A stretch of DNA of 6,133 nucleotides, from contig CALEPS010000017.1 of NCBI GenBank assembly GCA_937910305.1, forward strand, positions 1 to 6,133, in the 5' to 3' direction. This document shows, one piece after another, positions 1 through 6,109 of the stretch. The position numbers were made by a program, and so were the translations under genes. The stretch is from an uncultured Bacteroidales bacterium. GTDB taxonomy: Bacteria > Bacteroidota > Bacteroidia > Bacteroidales > Paludibacteraceae. Each line of letters starts with the position of its first letter. The first letter of the stretch is position 1. The notes under the pieces are model-generated. The model did no database searches. It was not told where the DNA came from and saw only the letters and a list, made by a program, of their open reading frames with translations.

Positions 1-1153
1 CTGCACGGCGCATCGGTTTTTGCTTCAAGGTATGGTGGATGTTGGTGCGATAGTCGTAATACCAAACAACGGTTGTAGGTTGCCCTTTGGTGAAGAACAG
101 CACATTGGTCTTTACCCCAGGTTTATAGAATATACCTGTCGGCATACGAAGGATAGTATGCAGGTTGAACTCAGTGAGCAGTTTCTTGCGAATGACTTTT
201 CCCGCATGGTCTTCGAAGAGTACGTTATCCGGTAGCACTATCGCGGCACGTCCTCCGTCTTTGAGCAGACGCATCATGTGCTGGAGGAAATTCAACTGGT
301 TATTGCTCGTGGTCGCATAGAAATCAGGTCTGTCAATAGCTACCGCGCCGCTCGGACGTGCACCGAAAGGCGGATTGGCAAGAATAACATCAAATAGTTC
401 TTCGGGCTGTTTCTCCAAGGAATCCGCACACTGAATCGGGCTACTGTCTTTGCCTATGCCATGCAGGTACAGGTTCATCGAGCCAAGTGTTACGACCAGC
501 GGTGTGATGTCAGTGCCGTGCAATGCTTCATTGTTGAGGAACTCCAGTTTGCGCTTGTCGTTGGACTGGCGTTTCATGTAGTCGTATGCCGCCATGAGGA
601 AACCACCTGTACCGCAAGCCGGGTCGCATACTTTCTCGGTTATCTTTGGGCGCGTCACATCGACCATTGCAGAGATGAGCGCACGCGGTGTGAAATACTC
701 GCCCGTGCCGCTCTTGGTGTCCTGTCCAACCTCTTCCAGAATATTCTCGTAGATAGCCCCTTTGACATCACCACCCATGATGAGCCATTGCTGTTCGTCA
801 ATCATGGTGATGACCTTGCGCAGATAGACCGGTTGGGTGATTTTGTTCTGCGCCTGCGTGAAGATGGTGCCGATAAGGTTATCCTGTTTCTTGAGTTCGT
901 CAAGAGTTTTGTTATACTGGTCAAGAAGTGACTGCCCTTCCTCTTTGATAAGGTCATTCCACCGATAGCCTTCGGGTATAGCCGATTCTTCCTCAAAAAT
1001 CTCCACGCGCTCCTGATCCATCTTCAGGAATAAGAGGTATGTGAGTTGTGTAAGATAGTCGGTATTGCCTATACCGTGTGCAGCGAGTACATCTGCCATC
1101 TGCCACACTTTGGCGGTCAGTGCTTCTTCGGTAGGAGTAACAATTTTAGCCAT
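1..1153 (-). CDS. hsdM: Type I restriction-modification DNA methyltransferase subunit M (partial, C-terminus cut by window edge)
   Basis: This encodes the modification subunit of a type I restriction-modification complex. It would transfer a methyl group from S-adenosylmethionine to adenine N6 when assembled with HsdS (M2S), and with HsdR forms the restriction complex. 384 codons are visible and the frame is still open at base 1. Family members are usually about 490-530 residues, so roughly the last quarter is missing. Residues about 1-135 match the helical HsdM N-terminal domain. The methyltransferase domain follows, with GTGEYFTPR at 149-157, the cofactor-binding DPACGTGG at 177-184 and the catalytic NPPF at 260-263, the form expected of N6-adenine enzymes. 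The start is the ATG at 1153, three bases after the hsdR stop (TAA-TAT-ATG), so the two genes are almost certainly co-transcribed and translationally coupled. All visible catalytic motifs are intact. No hsdS is present here; it should lie to the left. Confidence 0.97.
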   Translation of the reverse strand, partial: MAKIVTPTEEALTAKVWQMADVLAAHGIGNTDYLTQLTYLLFLKMDQERVEIFEEESAIPEGYRWNDLIKEEGQSLLDQYNKTLDELKKQDNLIGTIFTQAQNKITQPVYLRKVITMIDEQQWLIMGGDVKGAIYENILEEVGQDTKSGTGEYFTPRALISAMVDVTRPKITEKVCDPACGTGGFLMAAYDYMKRQSNDKRKLEFLNNEALHGTDITPLVVTLGSMNLYLHGIGKDSSPIQCADSLEKQPEELFDVILANPPFGARPSGAVAIDRPDFYATTSNNQLNFLQHMMRLLKDGGRAAIVLPDNVLFEDHAGKVIRKKLLTEFNLHTILRMPTGIFYKPGVKTNVLFFTKGQPTTVVWYYDYRTNIHHTLKQKPMRRA

Positions 1154-1156
1154 ATA

Positions 1157-3913
1157 TTATGCTGCTTTTTGATATACAATGAATTGTGACAAAGTGACGA
1201 GGCTTTCGCGCACTTTTTTGATGCCGCCCATAGTGACGATGAGTGTTGCTGCACTCGCTTCATCCACGGTGCGATATTCCTCAATGGTACAAGAACCGTT
1301 CGCCACGATATAATCTTTGATATGTGCAAAAATCTGTTTCTGTTCGTGTGTCAGTTCGCGTTGCACCTGTCCACACCACAAACTGAAATACTGGTTGGCT
1401 GCGGTATAGAGCGTGTCGAGCTTGTCAATCTGATGATATGCATAACGCACAAGCTGTATGAGGTTGGTGAGGAGGTTGCGCTGCTCCCTCTCATCCGTGC
1501 GGAAATGCTTTACTTTGTCGGGTTGGACGAGTGCATAACTATTCCACAGTCGGTGCTGTTCAAATTGCGCATTGACGCTTTGCAGGGTTTTGGCAAGGTC
1601 TTCAAGCATAGTTCGGTTGATGGGCTTGCCGGAATAGATGATCTGCAATGCTTCGAGTTCGTCGCGATGGGTATTAACATACTCCTCAAACGCGCTCACC
1701 GCCTGTTGTGCTTCTTCAAGTGTGAAACCTTTGGATATAAGATTATCTTCGCCCGGTATGATGGTCTTGATATATCCGGCATTGAGTTCGCATAAGTACT
1801 TACGTGCGGACGGGTTATTCGTCAGTTCTGCAACGAGTGCGCGACGCTCGGTGTTAGGCTCGTTGATGTCGGTGAATGGCGGCAGTGCATTCATCTCCGG
1901 ATTGAGCGCGTAGAAGATGCGCGTTGCAAGAGCGTGCATGGTGACACCTGCCAGTTGCCCGAACTTGGCTTTGCGTGTCTCGTCTTTGGTCTTGGCATCT
2001 ATACGGGAGATACGTGACGCGAGGATGTTGAGGTAATCATCATTGACATCGCCGTGCGCTATACGCTCCAGTAGTTCCTCCAGATTGGGATATGGCGGTG
2101 GTGTCGGTCCCGTAGGCATGGGTACGGTTTGTCCACCTTCCGATACGCCAACGGCATCCACGAGATAGAACAGGTCTTTGGAATAGGCATTGGGCGTTAC
2201 GTTGTGCAGCACATCGTCACCGATGGTACGCACGCCACGACCTTTCATCTGGACATATAGCAGTTCGGATTTGACGTAGCGCATGAACATGACCACCTCC
2301 AGCGGTTTGATGTCGATACCCGTGGCAACGAGCGTGACGGTGACTGCAATACGGAACTTGCGTTCGTTGCAGAAGTCCTTGATGAGTTGATCGGTATTGC
2401 CCGAACGGTAGGTTATCTTCTGTACGAAACCATCACCGGGCGTGCGGCCAAAGACTTCCTCGGCTATATGAACGATATTGTTGGCGTGTTTCTCGTTGAG
2501 TGCGAAGATAAGTGTCTTGGGCAAATAGTCGAAGTTAGGATCACGCTGCGGGTCGGTAAACATCTCGGAATAGACTGCATCCTTGTATGTCTGAAGGATG
2601 AGTTTGATCTGCGCAGGGTTGATGATACTGCGGTTCAGTTCCTCTTTGGTGTATTCCTCAGTCTCGGTGATATCAATTTGCTCCACCTTGCCGGTATAAA
2701 CAGTCTCTTGGCTGACATTCTGCCCTTGAAGAATAGCACCGCCGTGCTCGGTCTGCTCAGTCTTGATGCGATAGGTACGGCATCCGACATTCACATGATC
2801 GGCGATAGACTGCTCCAGCGTATAGTTGACCACACGGTTCTGGTCGAAGTATGCGAGTGTCTGCGGTGCGGGAGTGGCTGTAAGACCAATCTTGACAGCA
2901 CTATCGAAATAGTCAAGGACGGAACGCCAACTGCTGTAAATGGAACGGTGGCACTCGTCGATGATGATAAGGTCGAAGTAATCGCGTGGCAGATTGAGTT
3001 TGCCACCGAGGGTGACGGTTGCCGGTTCGGTATCGCTGTCGAGATTCGTTTCCGTGTCCTCTTCGTCTGCAACGGGTTCGCCGTTGAGAAGCGAGAACAA
3101 GCGTTGAATAGTAGATATAACGACGTTGGCATCTTTTGGGATATGCGCCGATTTGAGCCGTTCGACTCCGAAGATAGTGTTGAACGGGTCGCCGTTCTCG
3201 GTGAGGCGGTATGAGGCGAACTCGCGCTCAGCTTGCCGTCCGAGGTTATTTCGATCCACGAGGAAAAGAACACGGTGGAAATTAGCGTAGTTCAGCAACC
3301 TATAAGCAGCGGTAATGGCGAGATAGGTCTTACCTGCGCCAGTTGCCAGCACCATGAGTGCGCGTTGCTTGCCGTCTTTGAGGCTGCGTTCGAGTTCGGT
3401 GATCCCTTCGAACTGGCAATCACGCAAACCGCGCCGGTGTATCATGGGCAGACCTGCGTATTTATGCGGCATATCAAGCGACTTGACCACCTGCTTGGGT
3501 GACATGATCTTATCGACCTTTTGATATTCGGGGTCGTCGTTGCGCGTGTCACGGAAATAAAGGTCTTTGCCGTTTGACACCCATACAAGCGGCAAGGGAT
3601 TGAGCCATACTTGACACCAGTTTGGGATGATACGTGTGTATTCTTCGGCTTGGTTGATGACTTCGGGAGTGTTCACGTCGATTTCCTCGCGCTTGGCTTC
3701 CAGGACACCGACTGCAACACCCATGAGAAAAAGCAGATAGTCGGCTTCTTTGTTGCCCTTCATCAGCCCTTCGGTAACGGCAATCGCTTCGTTGGCAACA
3801 AAATCCTTGCGGCTGACTACTCGCCAGCCTGCGGTTTCCAACATCTTGTCGATTTTCACTCTTGCCTTTTCTTCCGGTGTCATGGTTTCTGCTTTTAGTT
3901 CTCGATAATACAT
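1157..3913 (-). CDS. hsdR: Type I restriction enzyme R subunit (motor and nuclease), EcoEI-like
   Basis: HsdR is the ATP-dependent translocase and endonuclease of a type I restriction enzyme. It joins HsdM and HsdS, pumps DNA and cuts at a distance from an unmethylated site. The 918-residue length is normal. The N-terminal nuclease domain shows a PD-(D/E)xK-like arrangement, D58 followed by E72-A-K74. The superfamily 2 helicase motor has Walker A TGAGKT (191-196), DECH box (319-322), GLTATP (343-348), ATGID (530-534) and motif VI QMKGRGVR (555-562). A Pro-rich linker (about 599-610) leads to an EcoEI-type C-terminal domain that probably contacts HsdM/HsdS. No frameshift or lost motif is seen. 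The acidic stretch at 281-297 before the DECH box looks like a normal family linker. The start at 3913 keeps the residues before M11 (ATG at 3883), which look like the family N-terminus, but the shorter start cannot be excluded. Neither start has a clear Shine-Dalgarno site. Confidence 0.97.
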   Translation of the reverse strand: MYYRELKAETMTPEEKARVKIDKMLETAGWRVVSRKDFVANEAIAVTEGLMKGNKEADYLLFLMGVAVGVLEAKREEIDVNTPEVINQAEEYTRIIPNWCQVWLNPLPLVWVSNGKDLYFRDTRNDDPEYQKVDKIMSPKQVVKSLDMPHKYAGLPMIHRRGLRDCQFEGITELERSLKDGKQRALMVLATGAGKTYLAITAAYRLLNYANFHRVLFLVDRNNLGRQAEREFASYRLTENGDPFNTIFGVERLKSAHIPKDANVVISTIQRLFSLLNGEPVADEEDTETNLDSDTEPATVTLGGKLNLPRDYFDLIIIDECHRSIYSSWRSVLDYFDSAVKIGLTATPAPQTLAYFDQNRVVNYTLEQSIADHVNVGCRTYRIKTEQTEHGGAILQGQNVSQETVYTGKVEQIDITETEEYTKEELNRSIINPAQIKLILQTYKDAVYSEMFTDPQRDPNFDYLPKTLIFALNEKHANNIVHIAEEVFGRTPGDGFVQKITYRSGNTDQLIKDFCNERKFRIAVTVTLVATGIDIKPLEVVMFMRYVKSELLYVQMKGRGVRTIGDDVLHNVTPNAYSKDLFYLVDAVGVSEGGQTVPMPTGPTPPPYPNLEELLERIAHGDVNDDYLNILASRISRIDAKTKDETRKAKFGQLAGVTMHALATRIFYALNPEMNALPPFTDINEPNTERRALVAELTNNPSARKYLCELNAGYIKTIIPGEDNLISKGFTLEEAQQAVSAFEEYVNTHRDELEALQIIYSGKPINRTMLEDLAKTLQSVNAQFEQHRLWNSYALVQPDKVKHFRTDEREQRNLLTNLIQLVRYAYHQIDKLDTLYTAANQYFSLWCGQVQRELTHEQKQIFAHIKDYIVANGSCTIEEYRTVDEASAATLIVTMGGIKKVRESLVTLSQFIVYQKAA

Positions 3914-3920
3914 ATTATCG
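3903..3920 (-). promoter_or_regulatory. Perfect inverted repeat with the hsdR start codon in its loop
   Basis: CGATAAT (3903-3909) and ATTATCG (3914-3920) are exact reverse complements separated by four bases. In the mRNA the loop reads AUGU, so it holds the hsdR initiation codon at 3913-3911. The hairpin could limit or time translation of the nuclease subunit, or the repeat could be a protein-binding site. The stem is AU-rich (5 of 7 pairs), so it would be only moderately stable. If translation really begins at the ATG at 3883, the repeat would lie just upstream of the start instead. What is seen is the repeat; the function is inferred. Confidence 0.5.
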
Positions 3921-3962
3921 GAAGTTAATTATGCTGCGTTTATTATCAATAGCACATTTCTA

Positions 3963-4352
3963 TTATTTAGCGTTAAGATCTAAATAGACATAGGACTGGG
4001 GCGGGACGAAGTCATCAATGAAATCATTGGGGCTTTTGGCTTGCTTAAAAGGAGTGACCGATTTGATTACGAAAGCACAGCCTTGGTCATTATTGGCATA
4101 ATAACTGAAGAAATCTTCTTTGGTAATACCTCCGACATCTTTGTACTTCTCCCACAAGTTAGCAGGGGTGTCCTCGTCAATTTCCGTAAACGTGAAGTAA
4201 CCTACAATCTGCTTAACAGGAACAGAGGCATAGATATATACTCTCCGCACTTTCTCCTTGAAGCTCCGTTTACGAAACTCCACTTTCTTGGTACCTGCCA
4301 ATATCTGATTGGCATAAATGGGTTTAATAGATAATATAGCGTCCATCTGCAT
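3963..4352 (-). CDS. ASCH-domain (PUA-like) protein
   Basis: This is a small 129-residue protein that is essentially one ASCH domain, a PUA-like beta-barrel fold. The signature GxKxxExR is visible as G20-T-K22-K-V-E25-F-R27, preceded by the usual LSIKP strand (7-11). It is followed by a YIYAS/IVGYF strand pair (39-53), a GITKEDFFSYY helix (75-85) and an AFVIK strand (93-97). ASCH proteins are linked to RNA or modified-nucleotide binding. As I recall, E. coli YqfB of this fold hydrolyses N4-acetylcytidine using Lys, Thr and Glu. Here the Lys is kept, but the Thr position is Glu, so enzymatic activity is uncertain. The gene overlaps the end of the upstream acetyltransferase gene by 29 bases (23 if the ATG at 4346 is used, giving MDAILSIKP), implying translational coupling. 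The next gene, hsdR, starts 49 bases downstream. Its role in the operon is unknown: reader, hydrolase or regulator are all possible. Confidence 0.85.
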   Translation of the reverse strand: MQMDAILSIKPIYANQILAGTKKVEFRKRSFKEKVRRVYIYASVPVKQIVGYFTFTEIDEDTPANLWEKYKDVGGITKEDFFSYYANNDQGCAFVIKSVTPFKQAKSPNDFIDDFVPPQSYVYLDLNAK

Positions 4353-5391
4353 TACCTAACGTTAAAATATGATTGAACTGTGCTTCTGTCAAAGGCATAA
4401 CTCCCCAGCGTTCCTCTGATGGAACATTTGCACTATCAATGATAGCCTGTCTAATGACTTTCTTTTGAAAGGCGAGGTTGTACAACATCTTTATAACGAT
4501 GAAATTTGGCTTTTCGCGAAACCACTGTCGTAATTCAGATTCACCAAAGATGCTATAGCGGTGGGTATATTGTACAAATTCATCAACATTCGAGAAATCA
4601 TTAATCGTCTTAATATCTGAAACAGTACAAACGGAGGTTGCAACGCTGCGATATTTTGCAGGTCCCATACCATCCGAGGTCCGATAAATAATAATTTTAT
4701 CACCTTGTTTCAATTGACGTGCTCCCTCCATCCAACAAATATAAATCTTGTTAATGCTATTGGTCGGGCTCACATCTTGCAAGATTTCATAATGTTCGGT
4801 TCGCAAGATAGAATCAGGAAACAACTTCGTATGATATTCAGGCCTAATGGCAAGCAGATATTTGTTCCCCTGCGTTCTGTCAACAAAAGGATAGTCTTTC
4901 ACCATATCGCCTACGTGCGATGTCATGTCCCGCAGCAGAACACTTTCGCTACGCCCGTTGGCATGTGACTTTCTGCCGACCTCAACGAAACCATACCGTT
5001 CAAAGAATTGGCGCAGATGCATCAACTCATCAGTATCGTCAAACATCGTAACATAGACTTCGGGAAAATCATGGATGATGGCAATGTCTAATATCCTTTT
5101 CATAAAGCGTTCGCCCCGGTTGGTGCCTCTACGTTCTATTTTGAAAGTACCGACTTTGAGACGTTTCTTTGGCGGCAAAGTGACTCCGTCTAGTTGTAAC
5201 GCTTCATTCTCTTCCTTCACATATAAGAAATCCAATAGCGCAGCATCGTTGTAATACACAAGAGCCTTAGCTCCAGACGAAGCCTTCTTGTTAAACCAAT
5301 CATCGAATCCATCATAATTGGCACGCAAGGAGTCAAAAAAAGGATCCTTTAGATTGATGTTAGCAAACGATGTTACCTGTAAGTTGTCCAT
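4324..5391 (-). CDS. GNAT N-acetyltransferase with C-terminal PUA/ASCH-like domain
   Basis: This 355-residue two-domain protein is the first gene of the restriction operon. Residues about 1-155 look like a GNAT acetyltransferase. A core strand KVGTFKIE (79-86) leads into an acetyl-CoA loop RGTNRGERF (88-96) and helix. A strand EVYVTMF (111-117) and a late QFFERYGFVEVGRKS segment (128-142) complete the usual fold. The loop departs from the textbook (Q/R)xxGx(G/A) pattern, with Asn at the first Gly position. Residues about 175-310 resemble a PUA-like (ASCH/EVE) domain: YLLAIRPEYH (178-187) parallels the LSIKPIY start of the neighbouring ASCH protein, followed by KIYI (215-218) and QGDKIIIYRT (229-238). 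The substrate cannot be read from sequence. GNAT toxins that acetylate aminoacyl-tRNA exist, but the ribbon-helix-helix antitoxin typical of them is absent here. The ATG at 5391 is the only sensible start, about 50 bases below the promoter. A T7 run spans codons 17-19. Confidence 0.85.
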   Translation of the reverse strand: MDNLQVTSFANINLKDPFFDSLRANYDGFDDWFNKKASSGAKALVYYNDAALLDFLYVKEENEALQLDGVTLPPKKRLKVGTFKIERRGTNRGERFMKRILDIAIIHDFPEVYVTMFDDTDELMHLRQFFERYGFVEVGRKSHANGRSESVLLRDMTSHVGDMVKDYPFVDRTQGNKYLLAIRPEYHTKLFPDSILRTEHYEILQDVSPTNSINKIYICWMEGARQLKQGDKIIIYRTSDGMGPAKYRSVATSVCTVSDIKTINDFSNVDEFVQYTHRYSIFGESELRQWFREKPNFIVIKMLYNLAFQKKVIRQAIIDSANVPSEERWGVMPLTEAQFNHILTLGNADGRYIIY

Positions 5392-5432
5392 TGTTGTTTC
5401 AGTTATCGTGTTGTTCTGTTACGGTTGTTCGC

Positions 5433-5451
5433 TGCACGCATTCAGCGTGCA
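5433..5451. promoter_or_regulatory. Inverted repeat at the transcription start (candidate operator)
   Basis: TGCACGC (5433-5439) and GCGTGCA (5445-5451) form a perfect 7-bp inverted repeat with a 5-base spacer. It overlaps the last two bases of the -7 box and spans the predicted start of transcription, a place where a bound repressor would block RNA polymerase. No HTH regulator is encoded in the visible operon, so the binding protein, if any, is unknown. Only part of the repeat would lie in the transcript, which makes a DNA operator more likely than an RNA hairpin. Confidence 0.4.
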
Positions 5452-5480
5452 AAGTTACATTTTTTTTGAGATATGCAAGA
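5450..5480 (-). promoter_or_regulatory. Probable Bacteroidota-type promoter of the GNAT-ASCH-hsdRM operon
   Basis: On the minus strand TAACTTTG (5457-5450) matches the Bacteroidota -7 consensus TAnnTTTG exactly. TCTTG (5480-5476) resembles the -33 TTTG box. The two are 18 bp apart, close to the usual spacing. The spacer contains an A8 run (5467-5460). Transcription would begin around 5445-5440, giving a leader of about 50 bases before the ATG at 5391. The leader has no Shine-Dalgarno sequence, and the bases before the ATG are A-rich, as is common in this phylum. Confidence 0.6.
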
Positions 5481-5520
5481 AAATGAGCGATATTCGTTCA
5501 AGAAAGTTCATTTTGCTGCC

Positions 5521-5560
5521 AAATAGGTAGAAATAGGATAGTATAGGTAGTAATAGGATG
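5521..5560. repeat. Four tandem 10-bp repeats with core ATAGG
   Basis: Four successive 10-base units read aaataggtag, aaataggata, gtataggtag and taataggatg. The core ATAGG recurs at 5523, 5533, 5543 and 5553, one helical turn apart. Units 1 and 3 end in GTAG and units 2 and 4 in GAT(A/G), so there is also a 20-bp period with 16 of 20 identities. The array lies about 40-80 bp upstream of the -33 box, on one face of the helix, as expected for cooperative protein binding. Function is inferred. Confidence 0.6.
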
Positions 5561-5743
5561 CAATGTCGATATCAAATACCGACGAAATGGACGAAGAATC
5601 GCGCTCATTGAAATCGCGCGCACAGAAGACCGCTACGTCCGACCGATAGTAATTATTAAAAGCGAAGCACTTCTCTTTCCCCCTTTTTGCGGAGTGAAAC
5701 GGAGCAATAAAAAAAGCTTGTCATAACAAAGAGAGCGGATACA

Positions 5744-5776
5744 GAAACACGGCAGGTACGATGCCTGCCGTGTTTC
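5744..5776. terminator. Strong hairpin, probable intrinsic terminator
   Basis: GAAACACGGCAGG (5744-5756) pairs perfectly with CCTGCCGTGTTTC (5764-5776): a 13-bp stem with a 7-base loop that can close further by a T-G and an A-T pair. The end of the stem is A/T-rich on each side, but there is no long T run after it on either strand. No established rightward gene ends to its left, and the operon at 5391 reads away from it. It therefore best fits as the end of a leftward transcript coming from the right, shielding the restriction operon promoter from read-through. A bidirectional role is possible. Confidence 0.55.
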
Positions 5777-5812
5777 ACATTGTGCACGCGCATATACGCG
5801 CGCTTTCCTTAA

Positions 5813-6109
5813 TTACCATGCTGTACCCAGCATTCTCAGGTAGCTCTTATAACGCCACTGGGCGTTCTCCTGAGCGGCGGCGAAGAGTTCGTCTGCCTCT
5901 TTCGGGAACTGTTTTGCTACAGAAGCGAAACATGAAGCGGAACAGGCGTACCGAAATAGCGTCCGGGGGACGGTATGAGGAGTAAGTACGCCGCGCGAGT
6001 CCGCAGCAGCCCTCACCGCTGCAAGGACATAGAACTCCTTATTGCCCTTGGGTAGTCTGGAACATGGGTGGGCGGGCGCGTCCTCGCAACTCGTTTGCGA
6101 GGTTCCCAC
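5813..6109 (-). CDS. Doubtful small ORF, hypothetical protein (alternative reading of the palindromic block)
   Basis: A 98-codon open frame ends in TAA at 5815-5813, 37 bases before the terminator-like hairpin on the same strand. I do not recognise the product. The last 45 or so residues read like a soluble helical protein (FASVAKQFPKEADELFAAA, then ENAQWRYKSYLRM near the C-terminus). The first half is Cys/Ala/Arg-rich and looks like translated structured DNA. No ribosome binding site supports the ATG at 6109, and the frame lies entirely over the nested inverted repeats, so it may be a shadow. A second open minus frame enters from the right edge and stops at 6041-6039, leaving open a frameshift between the two. 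It cannot be called real without homologues. Confidence 0.2.
   Translation of the reverse strand: MGTSQTSCEDAPAHPCSRLPKGNKEFYVLAAVRAAADSRGVLTPHTVPRTLFRYACSASCFASVAKQFPKEADELFAAAQENAQWRYKSYLRMLGTAW

Larger units (their letters stand above)
5392..5812. other. Intergenic regulatory region without a confident gene
   Basis: Besides the promoter, its inverted repeat, the ATAGG array and the 13-bp hairpin listed separately, this stretch holds a direct repeat TGAAC on the minus strand (5510-5506 and 5500-5496, 10 bp apart), lying 16-30 bp upstream of the -33 box. It also has an 8-bp direct repeat AATCGCGC (5597-5604 and 5612-5619) and a 28-codon plus-strand ORF (5563-5649) with no family I recognise. 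An alternating GCGC/TATA tract lies around 5787-5802. No tRNA or other known RNA gene is seen. Confidence 0.6.

Noticed and set aside
281..297. not applicable to DNA position: acidic segment of HsdR (residues 281-297) as an inserted domain
   Set aside because: A short acidic linker before the DECH box appears normal for EcoEI-like HsdR proteins, so it was not treated as an insertion. It corresponds to about bases 3073-3023.
461..931. 156-codon plus-strand ORF
   Set aside because: It is antisense to hsdM, whose frame holds the FTPR and DPACGTGG motifs.
1117..1329. 70-codon minus-strand ORF across the hsdR-hsdM junction
   Set aside because: It overlaps both genes in another frame; the TAA-TAT-ATG junction and intact motifs support hsdR and hsdM instead.
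2387..3214. 275-codon plus-strand ORF
   Set aside because: It lies wholly antisense to hsdR, whose frame carries the Walker A, DECH and GLTATP motifs; this frame shows no recognisable domain and is a shadow.
4324..5391. GNAT toxin of a classical TacT/AtaT-type toxin-antitoxin pair
   Set aside because: No ribbon-helix-helix antitoxin gene is adjacent, and the fused PUA-like domain is not part of those toxins; the ASCH partner is not a known antitoxin type.
5521..5560. CRISPR array or simple-sequence contingency locus
   Set aside because: Units are only 10 bp with no spacers and differ from one another, so neither a CRISPR array nor a pure slippage tract fits.
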